Assembly: GCF_004791025.1 (NCBI RefSeq)
Contig: NZ_SRUO01000016.1
Coordinates: 62,001-126,000, forward strand
Length of the DNA: 64,000 nucleotides
Direction of reading: 5' to 3'
From: Mesorhizobium sp. M4B.F.Ca.ET.203.01.1.1
Lineage (GTDB): Bacteria; Pseudomonadota; Alphaproteobacteria; Rhizobiales; Rhizobiaceae
Shown: positions 42,255 to 51,738 of the stretch, piece by piece
How positions within the stretch are numbered: the first letter of the stretch is position 1
How the letters are laid out: the number at the start of each line of letters is the position of its first letter
Notes under the pieces: model-generated
Database searches by the model: none
Told to the model about the DNA's origin: nothing
What the model saw: the letters and a program-made list of their open reading frames with translations, nothing else
Translations under genes and position numbers: made by a program

Positions 42255-43919
42255 CTACTGGACGGTAACCTCGGCGCGTTCGCCGGCCTTCACCGTCACC
42301 GGCGTCTCCTTGTCCTGGCCCTGGTCGGAGGCGTGGCGCACGACGACATAGTCGCCCGCCGGAATGGTCTGCTGCCAGCTGTCACCATAGCTTAGCCCAA
42401 GCGACTTGCGCTTGCCCTCGATGTCCTTCTTCGACGAAAGCACTTCGATCGAATAGGCGCCGGGCGCCGACATCGCCAGCACGCCGGCGTCGAGCGTCAC
42501 CTTGACGTCCTGGTTGTCGCCGGCCTTGATGCTGAAGGGCTGCTCGACCACGGCGATATCGAAGGTGGTGATCGCGACATAGTCATCCGGCGGCAGCCAG
42601 AACTTGCTGTCCGGTCCGTAGGAGTGCTCGACGCTTTCCCGCGTGCCGTCGATCTTTTTCTTGGCCTTGACGATCTCGAAGCCCATGCCCGAATTATCCG
42701 CCTTGTCGCCGCCCGCCGTGTAGTAGGCATTGAGCACGGCATGGCCGACGCCGACGACGATATCCTTTTCGACGGTCTGCCCGGCGGCCAGCTGAACGGT
42801 CTCGGTCACCGTGCCGGCGCCGATCTGCACTGTCACCTTCTGCTCGCCCGCCGGCACTGTGGCTTTGGCGTCGCCATAATGGGTGGTGCTGCCGCCCGGA
42901 TAGGCGAAGTCGACGCGGGCCTCGCCGCTGATCTCGGCGCCCTGGCTGGCGTGCGGATGAATGACCAGCGTGCCGGCATTCAGCGTGAACAGCGGCTTGT
43001 AGACCTGGCCGGCCTCGACCTTGAGCTTCTGCTCGACCTTGGCCTCGTCGGCGCGACCGACGACGATGTAGTCGCCCGGCTCGAGACTGGTCTTGAGCTC
43101 GCCATACTCGGTCATGACCTGATCGCCGCGCGTGCCGTCAGCGTTGGCCTTGTAGATCTCCCAGGCATTGCTGTTGTCGCTGACATCCGGGCCGCCTTCG
43201 GCCAGGACGACGCTCGGCATGAAATTGAATTCCGGCTTGGCGGGCTCAGGCGCCGGCGCGGGGGCCGGAGCAGGTTCGGGGGCAGGTGCCGGGGCCGGCG
43301 CCGCCACGGTCTCGACCAGCGCTTCCTGCAGCGCCTTTTCATCCGAGGCCTGGATATACTTGCCGCCGGTGTTCTCGGCGAGGCAGGCGATCTGCTTGCC
43401 CTCGTCGGCGGTCAGGCCGAAGCCGACGACATCGGCGGTGAAGTCGACGCCGGAAGCCTCCAGTTCCTTGCCCAGCGCGCAAGGGTCGCCGCCGCAGGTC
43501 TCGAGCCCGTCGGTGATGAGGACGACGGTTGCCTTGTCCTCGGTGTATTTCAGCGCCTCGGCCGCCTGCTTGACGGCTGCGGTCAGCGGCGTCTTGCCGA
43601 GGAATTTCATGCTGTCGGCGGCGGCCGAAATGGCGCTCGCCGAACCCGCCTGCGGCGGCACGATCAGCTCGATGTCCTCGCAGCTGCCCTTCTGGCGATG
43701 ACCGTAGGCCATGAAGCCGATCTCGTCGTCGCCCGGCACCGACTGCAGCACGGTGCGCAGCGATTCGCGCGCGATCTCGAGCTTCGGCTTGCCGTCGATC
43801 TGCGCCCACATCGAGCCCGACGCATCGAGAATGATGATGACCTTGTTGGCGGCAAAGCCGAACGTGGTCGTCGACAAAAGGAGAATCGCCGTGGCGACGC
43901 TCCGTGCCAATCGCATCAT
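42255..43919 (-). CDS. exported VWA domain protein
   Basis: 554 aa. Signal peptide about 1-23 (ending F-G-F-A-A). A von Willebrand A domain (about 25-205) has the metal site DASGSMW, a conserved Thr in LGKTPLTAAVKQAAE, and ITDGLETCGGDPC. An Ala/Pro/Glu hinge of about 25 residues follows, then three to four beta-rich repeats of about 90 aa (LEPGDYIVVGRADEAKVEQK, LPPDDYVAITTFDIAVVEQP and IPAGDYVVVRHASDQGQDKE share a P-x-x-D-Y-V-V/A pattern). It is likely periplasmic or surface-exposed; function unknown. AGGAGAG precedes the start; a second ATG follows directly. Confidence 0.87.
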   Translation of the reverse strand: MMRLARSVATAILLLSTTTFGFAANKVIIILDASGSMWAQIDGKPKLEIARESLRTVLQSVPGDDEIGFMAYGHRQKGSCEDIELIVPPQAGSASAISAAADSMKFLGKTPLTAAVKQAAEALKYTEDKATVVLITDGLETCGGDPCALGKELEASGVDFTADVVGFGLTADEGKQIACLAENTGGKYIQASDEKALQEALVETVAAPAPAPAPEPAPAPAPAPEPAKPEFNFMPSVVLAEGGPDVSDNSNAWEIYKANADGTRGDQVMTEYGELKTSLEPGDYIVVGRADEAKVEQKLKVEAGQVYKPLFTLNAGTLVIHPHASQGAEISGEARVDFAYPGGSTTHYGDAKATVPAGEQKVTVQIGAGTVTETVQLAAGQTVEKDIVVGVGHAVLNAYYTAGGDKADNSGMGFEIVKAKKKIDGTRESVEHSYGPDSKFWLPPDDYVAITTFDIAVVEQPFSIKAGDNQDVKVTLDAGVLAMSAPGAYSIEVLSSKKDIEGKRKSLGLSYGDSWQQTIPAGDYVVVRHASDQGQDKETPVTVKAGERAEVTVQ

Positions 43920-44033
43920 GAAACTCTCCTAGGAAACCCCTCTGGTCCGCGGCGCGAAGGTATTTGACCCGGCCTGTGGAGACAAGCCCGCACGCGGCCT
44001 TGCGCACAGGCACCACGGACGGCGGCTCATCGC

Positions 44034-45032
44034 TCAGTAGGTGGTGCGGCGCTCTTCCGACGGCGGGCGGCCGAACTGCAGCCGGTAGCTCTGCGCGAAA
44101 TAGGAGTGCGAGGTGAAGCCGGTGGCGATCGCCACGTCGAGGATCGGCATGTTGGTCTGGCGCAGCAGTTCGCGCGCCCGCTCCAGCCTGAGCCGCATGT
44201 AGTAACGCCCCGGCGTAACGCTCAAATGGCGCAGGAACAGGCGCTCGACCTGGCGCACCGACAGGCCCGCCGACTTGGCGAGCTGGACCGCCGACAGCGG
44301 CTCGTCGAGGTGATCGGCCATCAGCTCGACAATGCGCCTGAGCTTCTCCGACTTGCCGGTGAGGTCGCGCTCCGGCCCGACGCGCTGGCGGTCGCCGGCC
44401 GAACGGATGCGCTCGTGCTGGAACTGGTTGGCGACGCCGTTGGCGAGGTTGGAGCCGAAATCGGTGCGCACGATCTCAAGCATCAGGTCGATCGAGGTGG
44501 TGCCGCCGGCGCAGGTGTAACGCTTGCGGTCGATCTCGAAGACATTGCCGGTGCAGTTGATGTCCGGGAAACGCTCCATGAAGCCGGCGCGGTTCTCCCA
44601 ATGGATGGTGCAGCGATAGCCGTCGAGCTGGCCGGCCTCGGCGAGCAGATAGGAGCCGACCGAGAGCGCACCGAGCGCGTTGCCGCGCCTGCCCCAGCTG
44701 CGCAGCGCCGCCAGCACCTTGCTCTTGCCCGGGAATTCGATGGAGAGGCCGACCGACACGAACAGGATGTCGACCGGCGGCATATCGGCGACGGAATAAT
44801 CGATCTTCAGCGGCAGGCCGTTGGAGGCCATGACGGCGTCGCCATCCGCCGAGATCGTCGTCCAGCCATAGACATCGCGGCCAAGCAAGCGGTTGGCCGA
44901 GCGAAAGCAGTCGATCGCCGCGGCCAGCGAGAACATCGAGAACTTGTCGACCAGCAGGAACCCGAACTGACGACCACCCTGAACGGAATCGTTCGCGACC
45001 GGCCGTTCGATGGGAATGGAATGGTTCGGCAA
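44034..45032 (-). CDS. GlxA family transcriptional regulator (GbdR/ArgR-like, AraC type)
   Basis: 332 aa. The DJ-1/PfpI-like domain (about 20-190) includes GALSVGSYLLAEAGQLDGYRCTIHWEN and RYTCAGGTTSIDLMLEIV, typical of regulators of glycine betaine or arginine catabolism (GbdR/ArgR type). The AraC HTH region (about 225-325) includes SAVQLAKSAGLSVRQVERLF and ILDVAIATGFTSHSYFAQSY. It follows folD by 16 nt on the same strand, so they may be cotranscribed, though a functional link to one-carbon folates (methyl groups released from betaine) is only an inference. Confidence 0.88.
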   Translation of the reverse strand: MPNHSIPIERPVANDSVQGGRQFGFLLVDKFSMFSLAAAIDCFRSANRLLGRDVYGWTTISADGDAVMASNGLPLKIDYSVADMPPVDILFVSVGLSIEFPGKSKVLAALRSWGRRGNALGALSVGSYLLAEAGQLDGYRCTIHWENRAGFMERFPDINCTGNVFEIDRKRYTCAGGTTSIDLMLEIVRTDFGSNLANGVANQFQHERIRSAGDRQRVGPERDLTGKSEKLRRIVELMADHLDEPLSAVQLAKSAGLSVRQVERLFLRHLSVTPGRYYMRLRLERARELLRQTNMPILDVAIATGFTSHSYFAQSYRLQFGRPPSEERRTTY

Positions 45033-45048
45033 GTAGGCTGCTTCCCGG

Positions 45049-45948
45049 TCAGAAGGACGGCCGCTTCAACCCGGCCGCAAGGTAGGCGGAAGCTACAGTG
45101 TTCGCCATCAGCATGGCAATGGTCATCGGCCCGACGCCGCCGGGCACCGGGGTGATGGCGCCGGCCGCCTTGGCGGCTTCGGCATAGGCGACGTCGCCGA
45201 CGAGGCGGCTCTTGCCCTCGCCCTTCTCGGGCGCCGGGATGCGGTTGATGCCGACGTCGATGACCGTGGCGCCGGGCTTGACCCAGTCGCCCTTGACCAT
45301 TTCCGGACGGCCGACGGCGGCGACCAGGATGTCGGCGGTGCGGGCAAGCGCCGGCAGGTCCTTGGTGCGGCTGTGGGCGATGGTGACGGTGCAGTTGGCG
45401 GCAAGCAGGAGGTTGGCCATCGGCTTGCCGACGATGTTGGAGCGGCCGACGACGACGGCGTTGAGACCGGACAGGTCCTTGCCGCGCACGCGCTCGATCA
45501 GCAGCATCGAGCCGGCCGGGGTGCAGGGCACGAAGGCCGTCTCCAGCTCGCCGGTGCCGAGCTTGCCGACATTGATGAAGTGGAAGCCGTCGACATCCTT
45601 CTCCGGCGCGATGGTCTGGATGACCTTGCCGGAATCGATGTGGCCGGGCAGCGGCAGCTGCACCAGGATGCCGTGGATCGACGGGTCGGCGTTGAGGTCA
45701 CCGATGATCTTGAGCAATTCGGCCTCCGAGGTCTCGGCCGGCAGCGTGTGCTGCAGCGAGTGGAAGCCGCATTCCTTGGCGGTGCGCGATTTCGAGGCGA
45801 CATAGACCTGGCTCGCCGGATCCTCGCCGACGATCACCACGGCGAGGCCGGGCTTGGTCGCGCCCTTGCCCGCCAGTTCCGCGGTCAGTGCCTTGACCTT
45901 GCCAACCACGTCTTCGGCGACGCTCTTCCCGTCAATCACTTCGGCCAT
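45049..45948 (-). CDS. folD: bifunctional methylenetetrahydrofolate dehydrogenase / methenyltetrahydrofolate cyclohydrolase
   Basis: 299 aa, normal for FolD. Interconverts 5,10-methylene-THF, 5,10-methenyl-THF and 10-formyl-THF. Active-site block YVASKSRTAKECGFHS with the catalytic Lys; GILVQLPLPGHID; Rossmann motif VVVGRSNIVGKPMANLLL; C-terminal PGGVGPMTIAMLMANT. Start ATG 45948 gives the usual MAEVIDGKSVAEDV. Cytoplasmic. The gap to the polysaccharide co-polymerase gene end (46158) holds no gene. Confidence 0.96.
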   Translation of the reverse strand: MAEVIDGKSVAEDVVGKVKALTAELAGKGATKPGLAVVIVGEDPASQVYVASKSRTAKECGFHSLQHTLPAETSEAELLKIIGDLNADPSIHGILVQLPLPGHIDSGKVIQTIAPEKDVDGFHFINVGKLGTGELETAFVPCTPAGSMLLIERVRGKDLSGLNAVVVGRSNIVGKPMANLLLAANCTVTIAHSRTKDLPALARTADILVAAVGRPEMVKGDWVKPGATVIDVGINRIPAPEKGEGKSRLVGDVAYAEAAKAAGAITPVPGGVGPMTIAMLMANTVASAYLAAGLKRPSF

Positions 45949-46157
45949 GAACCACCTTCAACTCATCCATCAAAGCACGTCGCATCCTTGGGATTCATGC
46001 GACCGCCTTGTCTCATTGTTTCACAGACCCGAAACCCGCGCGGTTCGGGCGACATGTCGAGCGGCATTTTCACGAAAATTCCGGCGGGCAATCCCGTCAA
46101 AACGCCGTCGCATGCCGTAAACTCGAAACCGGCCGCTTTTATCGGATGGGGCGGGAT

Positions 46158-48524
46158 TTAGAAATAGCGGCGGTTCGAACGGCTTTCGGTGAGCTCGCGC
46201 ACCGCTTCGCGGAATTCGCGCAGGCTTTCGCGGATCTCGTCGATCTGGCCTTGCTGCTCGTCGGTGTTCGGCGCCTGCGGCGCCAGTTGATCCCGAGGAT
46301 TGGTCCCCTGCCCGCCAGACGAAGTTGCCGCCGGCGGATAGGCATGGCTGGCCGGCGGTGTCTGTTCGGGCCGTGCCGGCCGATAGCCGGGCTCATTGTC
46401 ATAGGCCTGCGTGCGCGGAGAGGAATAGGTGGCCGGCCGCCGAGGCGGCTCGTCCTGCTGGAATTGACGCGGCTGATAGGCCGCGGGCCGTTCCGTGACC
46501 TTGCCGGGATCGACGTGCTTTTGCCTTTTGCCGGGCATCATCCCGCGCACTGCCGAAAGCAAGGCGCCAACCGGCCCCGAACGTTCAGCCCCGGTGGTCG
46601 CGGCGGGCGATGGTGGAGGCGGCAATGGAGCGCGCGGCTGCGACCGTGGCAGCGGAACAGGAGGTGGCGCCCGATAGACCTTGTCTTCGACCGCCGGCTT
46701 GTGGTCGTCGTTTGCGCGGCGACGCGAGCGCGAGGTCGCGGTTTCGCGCAGGCTCTCATAGGCGCCGCGCATGCCGCCGAGCCCGACACCCGCAGCAAAA
46801 CCAAGCAGCAGGCCGGCAAGCGCCAGCATGGCGCGCGACGGCCCCTTGGCCTCCAGCGGTGCGAAGGCCTTGGAGATGACGTTGATGTTGGCGGTGTTGA
46901 TGTCCTTCTGCTCACCGGTCTCCTTGGCGCGCAGCAGGAAAGCCTCGTAGACCGAGCGCTTGGCGGCGGCCTCGCGTTCCAGCTCGCGCAGCGAGACCAG
47001 GGCGTTGTTGACGTCGCCGCTCTGCACCTTGGCCTGCGCCAGGCGGGAGGCAAGATCCTGCTCCAGCTGGACCGAGCGCTTCAGGTCGACCTGCAGCGAA
47101 GAGGCGATGCGCTGCAATTCGCCGGCGATGCGGTCGCGCGCGCCGGCGAGCTGGGCGCTGAGCGCCTGCAGTTCGGGATGGCGCGGCCCGAGCCGTACCG
47201 CGGCGCGGTCGGCTTCCTGCTTCAGCGCCGCATATTGCGCGCGCAGCTCGCCCATGGTGTTGGAGTTGATCTCCTCCGGCAAGGTGCCGTTGAGGACCGA
47301 ATTGACGCTGAGCGAACGCGCTGAAGCCGCCCGCGCGTTGAGTTCCAGCGTGCGGGCGCGGGCGACGGAAAGCTGCTCGTTGAGCTTCAGCATCTGGTCG
47401 TCGCTGATCAGATGGCCCTGCGCGTCGACGAGGTCGTGCGTGGCGCGGTAATCCTCGACCTTGCGCTCGGCAGCCTCGACGCCCTTGCGCAATTCGTCGA
47501 GCCGCGCGGTCAGCTCGTCGGTGGCGCGGCCGGCGGTGTCGGACTGGATCTGGCCGAAGGTCTGCAGGAAGACGTCGGTCATCGTGTTGGCGATGAGGGC
47601 CGACTTCTCGCCATTCTGGGTGGTGGCGCCGACCGAGATGACGAAGGTCTTGCCGCCACGCTCGACCGACAGGCTTTCCGCCAGATTGCCGACGGCGAGC
47701 GCACGGCGGCGGCCCTCGTCGGCGGCTCCGGCATCATGGCGCGACAGGATCGAACGGATCATCGACATCACGCCGAGACCGCCGGAGCCTTGCCCGTTGA
47801 ACTCGGGATCGTTGGTGAGGTTGAGCTTGTCGACGACCTTGTTGAGGACCGTGCCGGAGGTAAGCACGCGGACCTGGTTCTCGACGATCGCCAGCGTCGC
47901 GTCGGACGCGACAACGTTCTGGGTGAGATCGCGATCGGTGAGCTTGAGGTCGCGGGGATCGACGATGAGCTCGGCGGTGGCCTCGTATTTCTTCGGCGTC
48001 GACAGAGCGATGGCGACGCCGAGCGCCGCGCCGAGGATCGTCGTCGAAAGGATCAGCGCCTTCGAGCGGGCAATGCCGCGCACGACCTGCATCGGGTCGA
48101 TCAGCGGCTTCCACTGCTGGTCGTCGGCATCCTCGAGTGCGGGCCGGCGCGCGTTCGAAGCCTGTCGCGGATCGAGCGCGGCCTGAGGCGCGCGACCATG
48201 CGAAAGTTCCTCCGGCTCCTCGCGCGCATGCGTCTGTGCGTAACTAGTTCGCGCGGTCCAGTCATCCCCGATGCGCGGCTCGTGAGATATCGGTTGGTGG
48301 TCGGCCTGAAGGCCGCCCGGCTCCGTGTCGGCGGACGGTGCCGAGCGGGTCTCGCGCTGCGCGCGTGCAAGCCGGTGGCGCTCCGCCGCATCCTCGCGCC
48401 ACGACTGGTTCGCGCGGTCGCCGATCGCCACCAGCGAGGCGTCGTCCTCGCCGCGCATGGCCTCACCGAGCGCCAGCAGCGAGCGCTCGCGCCTCCAATC
48501 CTCACGGTTGTCCCTGTCGACCAT
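46158..48524 (-). CDS. polysaccharide co-polymerase, Wzz/GumC/ExoP-like, without kinase domain
   Basis: 788 aa. A long hydrophilic N-terminal region (about 1-150) precedes a Wzz domain: first membrane helix about 160-180 (SKALILSTTILGAALGVAIAL) followed by STPKKYEATAELIVDPRDLKL. A large periplasmic coiled-coil region (about 330-560) contains the GNVR-like block NALVSLRELEREAAAKRSVYEAFLLRAKE, and a second helix (AMLALAGLLLGFAAGVGLGG) closes it. The C-terminal 180 residues are Pro-rich and disordered instead of the BY-kinase found in ExoP. Controls chain length and export of a Wzy-type polysaccharide. Divergent from the flippase gene. Confidence 0.88.
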   Translation of the reverse strand: MVDRDNREDWRRERSLLALGEAMRGEDDASLVAIGDRANQSWREDAAERHRLARAQRETRSAPSADTEPGGLQADHQPISHEPRIGDDWTARTSYAQTHAREEPEELSHGRAPQAALDPRQASNARRPALEDADDQQWKPLIDPMQVVRGIARSKALILSTTILGAALGVAIALSTPKKYEATAELIVDPRDLKLTDRDLTQNVVASDATLAIVENQVRVLTSGTVLNKVVDKLNLTNDPEFNGQGSGGLGVMSMIRSILSRHDAGAADEGRRRALAVGNLAESLSVERGGKTFVISVGATTQNGEKSALIANTMTDVFLQTFGQIQSDTAGRATDELTARLDELRKGVEAAERKVEDYRATHDLVDAQGHLISDDQMLKLNEQLSVARARTLELNARAASARSLSVNSVLNGTLPEEINSNTMGELRAQYAALKQEADRAAVRLGPRHPELQALSAQLAGARDRIAGELQRIASSLQVDLKRSVQLEQDLASRLAQAKVQSGDVNNALVSLRELEREAAAKRSVYEAFLLRAKETGEQKDINTANINVISKAFAPLEAKGPSRAMLALAGLLLGFAAGVGLGGMRGAYESLRETATSRSRRRANDDHKPAVEDKVYRAPPPVPLPRSQPRAPLPPPPSPAATTGAERSGPVGALLSAVRGMMPGKRQKHVDPGKVTERPAAYQPRQFQQDEPPRRPATYSSPRTQAYDNEPGYRPARPEQTPPASHAYPPAATSSGGQGTNPRDQLAPQAPNTDEQQGQIDEIRESLREFREAVRELTESRSNRRYF

Positions 48525-48727
48525 TGTCTTGGAGCTTTACTCTTCGGCGGCTTGGGAGAGGCGGTCGGCCAATCGTTAAGTCACGCTAAACAGGCATAGA
48601 AAACAAAAGGTTAATTTTCGGTCCCGGAGAGGAGAGTTTTCGCGCTTTGATTGCATGGTTTTCGAGCGCAATCGAAGCCGCTCCAGAACGGCACGTTAAG
48701 CTTTCCGGCCTATGGTCCGGCGCACCT

Positions 48728-50023
48728 ATGACCCAAGCCAGCGACATAGAGCAGAGGCGGAGCCTCGCCCGGATCGGCGCCTTCGTGGCCGCGCGCCGGA
48801 AGCTGGTTTTCGACTATTTCTCGGCGATCAGCGGCGCGGGCGGGCGGCTGGTGTTCTCGCTCGCCTATTTCATCGCGCTCGCGAACACGCTGTCGATCGC
48901 CGAATTCGGCATGTTCGCCACCGCTTCGGCGGCGGGCGTCATGCTGTCGCGCATCCTCGCCTTCGGCTTTATCTCGGCGCTCTACCGCACCGCCACGATC
49001 CGCCCCAATCTGATCGGCGCCTTCACCGCCGGCTTCCTGCTGCTCGGCGCCGTCTCGCTGCCGGTGCTGGCGGCGGCATCCTACGTCGTCTACCTGATCT
49101 TCTTCGCCGGCGCCGTGCCGCTGCCGGTGTTCGCCGCCGTCGTCTTCGCCGAGGCGCTGCTGTGGCGGCCGGTCGAGGTGGCGCTGATCGTCAACAACGG
49201 GCTCGGCAAGTTCGGCCGGGCCGCCGTGCTGGCGATCCTGGCGACGGCGCTAAGGGCGCTCGGCGCGGTGCTGTTCATGCTGGCGGCGCAGCACAGCGTC
49301 GGTGTCTGGTCCTGGTATTATATCGGCGCCAACGCGGCTTCGCTCGTCATCGCCTTCGGCTTCTTCTATCCGCGACAGCGGCTGCGGCTGCGCATCGAGC
49401 TTTATCTCAGGCGGCTCGCCGATTCCGTCTATGTCGCCGGTGCCGAGGTGCTGTTCTACCTGCAGATGGAGTTCGACAAGCTGCTGGTGCTGTCGATCGG
49501 CGGCGCTCATCTCGCCGGCATCTACGCCATCATCATGCGCCTCGTCGACCTGACGGCGATCCCGATCCGCACCTTCTCGATGATGCTGGTGCAGCGGATG
49601 ATGCGGGCACCGGAGCTCTTGTCGCGGCTGGCCGTCAAGAGCGGCATCGAGGGCGGCGTGTTCCTGGTCTCGACGCTGGCGCTCGCCGCGCTCGGCATCG
49701 TGCTGCATTTCTTCCCCAACGCGCTGGGCAGGAATGTCGCGGAGGCGGCGCCGCTGGTGGCGCTGGCCATTTGCGTGCCCGGCCTGCGCAATCTGGCGGA
49801 ATACCAGGCCGAGTTGCTGTTCGCGCGCGGCCAGACCGCCGTCCGGGCGCTCAATCTCGGCCTGCTTGCCGGGCTGAAGGCGGTGCTCCTGATCTATGTG
49901 CTGACGACGATCGCCGACACGTCCAATCTGGTGCTGTCGCTCAACGTCGTCTTCCTGCTGCTCTATCTCGCCTCGGCGTTTCTCACTTACTCGGCGATGC
50001 GCAGGCCGGCCAAGGCCATCTAA
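48728..50023 (+). CDS. oligosaccharide flippase (Wzx-like, MATE/MOP superfamily)
   Basis: 431 aa, about twelve membrane helices. N-terminal FSAISGAGGRLVFSLAYFIA and LSIAEFGMFATASAAGVML match Wzx-type polysaccharide biosynthesis proteins, as does the central AGAEVLFYLQMEFDKLLVLSIGG. It would flip undecaprenyl-linked repeat units to the periplasm for polymerisation by the O-antigen ligase-type protein further on. The start at 48728 (MTQASDIEQ) is chosen over 48647 because the upstream stretch lacks the family N terminus. Convergent with the DUF6492 gene. Confidence 0.82.
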   Translation: MTQASDIEQRRSLARIGAFVAARRKLVFDYFSAISGAGGRLVFSLAYFIALANTLSIAEFGMFATASAAGVMLSRILAFGFISALYRTATIRPNLIGAFTAGFLLLGAVSLPVLAAASYVVYLIFFAGAVPLPVFAAVVFAEALLWRPVEVALIVNNGLGKFGRAAVLAILATALRALGAVLFMLAAQHSVGVWSWYYIGANAASLVIAFGFFYPRQRLRLRIELYLRRLADSVYVAGAEVLFYLQMEFDKLLVLSIGGAHLAGIYAIIMRLVDLTAIPIRTFSMMLVQRMMRAPELLSRLAVKSGIEGGVFLVSTLALAALGIVLHFFPNALGRNVAEAAPLVALAICVPGLRNLAEYQAELLFARGQTAVRALNLGLLAGLKAVLLIYVLTTIADTSNLVLSLNVVFLLLYLASAFLTYSAMRRPAKAI

Positions 50024-50035
50024 TTCCTGCCTAGG

Positions 50036-50959
50036 CTAGTCGAGATCGATCAGACGGCGGATGCGGCCGATGTCGGTGCCGATGAAGGACTGCATGCCGA
50101 TCGCCACCTGTTCGGGTGCCATGGCGGCGACGAAACGGCGGAAGTCATCGTCCGACAGCGCCTCGCCGGTCCAGTGGACATGGCAGAATTCTTCCGAACC
50201 GTGGAAATGGCCGGCGCCCTCCAGCACCTCGTCGACATAGCGGCCGTAGATCATGCATTCGGAGAACCGGCGCGCCGAGCCGAGAACCGCGACCCAGTCG
50301 CGGCCATGCAGCTTCTCGATCCGGTCGCACATCGCCGTCACGGTTTCGCGGCGCCAGGCGATCAGCGTCGAGATGTAGTCGTGGGCAGAGACTTTCGAGG
50401 CGTCGATGCCGAGCGTCGCGCCGGCATTGCGCGACCAGATGCGATGTTCGTCATGGCCATCGTTCGCCAGGACGCCGTCGCGCCGGAACAGCCGCACCTT
50501 GCCGTCGCGCCAGAAGGCGTTCGCGTCGAACGGCCGGAGGAAGGCGACGTCGGAATCGCAGAAGATCAGTACGTCCTCCGCCGCGTGCGCGGCGATGGCG
50601 ATGCGGCGGAGCTGCTGCACATGCCAGCCGCGCAGCGGCTGGGTCTTCAGGCTGAGCCAGACGCGGCGGCGAAACAGGCTGAGCGGGTCGTCGAGGACAT
50701 GCAGCCAGCGCGGCAGCAGATCGCGCTCGTCGACGACGATGCGGCGGGCGTTCTCCAATTGGCGAAACAACGCCACGTCGCGATGCTCGACCAGTATGTA
50801 GTGGCGCGCGACACCGGAAAGCTGCCGGTCCATCGTCTCGCACAGCAGCCGGCAGCGTTCGAAATCCGGCGCGTAGCTCGCGGTCACCACCGCGGCCGTC
50901 GGCGCCTGCGGAAGCCGCTGGACTTCGGTCGCTGCGCCCGGGACGAAGCGGCTGTTCAA
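50036..50959 (-). CDS. DUF6492 family protein (glycosyltransferase-like)
   Basis: 307 aa. The fold resembles GT-A glycosyltransferases: AAVVTASYAPDFERCRLLCE at the N terminus, ILVEHRDVALFRQLE, DVLIFCDSDVAFLRPFDA with a D-S-D metal motif, then SARRFSECMIYGRYVDEVL and FCHVHWTGEALSDDDFR. The start is TTG 50959, which overlaps the stop of the upstream gene (TTGA) and has GGAGGG at proper distance; further upstream in-frame sequence is the wrong frame of that gene. It is the last gene of a three-gene leftward operon of sugar transferases. The sugar donor is unknown. Confidence 0.8.
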   Translation of the reverse strand: MNSRFVPGAATEVQRLPQAPTAAVVTASYAPDFERCRLLCETMDRQLSGVARHYILVEHRDVALFRQLENARRIVVDERDLLPRWLHVLDDPLSLFRRRVWLSLKTQPLRGWHVQQLRRIAIAAHAAEDVLIFCDSDVAFLRPFDANAFWRDGKVRLFRRDGVLANDGHDEHRIWSRNAGATLGIDASKVSAHDYISTLIAWRRETVTAMCDRIEKLHGRDWVAVLGSARRFSECMIYGRYVDEVLEGAGHFHGSEEFCHVHWTGEALSDDDFRRFVAAMAPEQVAIGMQSFIGTDIGRIRRLIDLD

Positions 50960-51738
50960 GGACGCCCTCCGGCGCCCGAGAGTTTCTGCCTGGCGACCCG
51001 CCACAGGAACAGCGGATTGCCGACGACGTAGCGGCGCCAGAGACGACCTGGCTCGATCAGCAGCCGGAACAGCCATTCGAGCCTGAGGCGGCGCATCCAC
51101 AGCGGCGCGCGCGGCACCGTGCCGCTCAGGAAATCGAGCAGCGCGCCGACGGCGATCGGCAGCGTGCAGTGGCGGGCGTCGATGTGGCGCGCGATCCACA
51201 ATTCCTGGCGCGGCACGCCCATGGCGACGAGCAGCACGTCCGGCCGCAAGGCAGCGATCCTGTCGACGATCGTCGGCTCCTCGGCGGCGGAGAAATAGCC
51301 GTCATGGATGACCACGAACCTGTGCTGCACGGCGAGCGCGGCAAGCTTGACCGATGCCGCCTCGGCGTTGACGCGGGTAGCGCCGAGCAGGCCGACGGTC
51401 AGCGGCCGCGACGAGGCCTGCAGGAAGGCAGGCACGAAGTCGGTGCCGTTGAGGTTGTCCGGAAACGGCGCGCCGTAGAGCAACTTGGCCGCCATGTCGA
51501 CGCCGATGCCGTCAGGCAGGATGAGGAAATCGTCCAGCGCCTCGGCGAAGACCGGATCGGTGCAGGCGATGTTGGCATTGTGAGCGTTGAGGAAACTGAC
51601 TTTGGTGAAGCGCCGCTCGGCGACCAGCCGCGTCAGCAGCGCGATCGCGTCGTCCCAGCGGATGGCGAGCACGGGAATGCCGAGGATGGTCTTCAACGTG
51701 TCGGACCCGAACGCCTTGCGGGTGGCGTGCATGTTCAT
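50956..51738 (-). CDS. WecG/TagA/CpsF family glycosyltransferase
   Basis: 260 aa. GT26 family block KVSFLNAHNANIACTDPVFAEAL, then LPDGIGVDMAAKLLYG, NLNGTDFVPAFL, VGLLGATR and LLVAMGVPRQELWIARH match WecG/TagA/CpsF, which add N-acetylmannosamine(uronic acid) or related sugars to lipid-linked intermediates. The ATG at 51738 overlaps the stop of the preceding gene (ATGA). A longer frame to 51909 is not used. Confidence 0.9.
   Translation of the reverse strand: MNMHATRKAFGSDTLKTILGIPVLAIRWDDAIALLTRLVAERRFTKVSFLNAHNANIACTDPVFAEALDDFLILPDGIGVDMAAKLLYGAPFPDNLNGTDFVPAFLQASSRPLTVGLLGATRVNAEAASVKLAALAVQHRFVVIHDGYFSAAEEPTIVDRIAALRPDVLLVAMGVPRQELWIARHIDARHCTLPIAVGALLDFLSGTVPRAPLWMRRLRLEWLFRLLIEPGRLWRRYVVGNPLFLWRVARQKLSGAGGRP

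Noticed and set aside
48576..48590. CtrA-like box TTAA-N7-TAAA before the polysaccharide co-polymerase
   Set aside because: Only 7 of 8 positions; such matches are expected by chance, as shown by a similar one at 15574-15588 between two converging genes.
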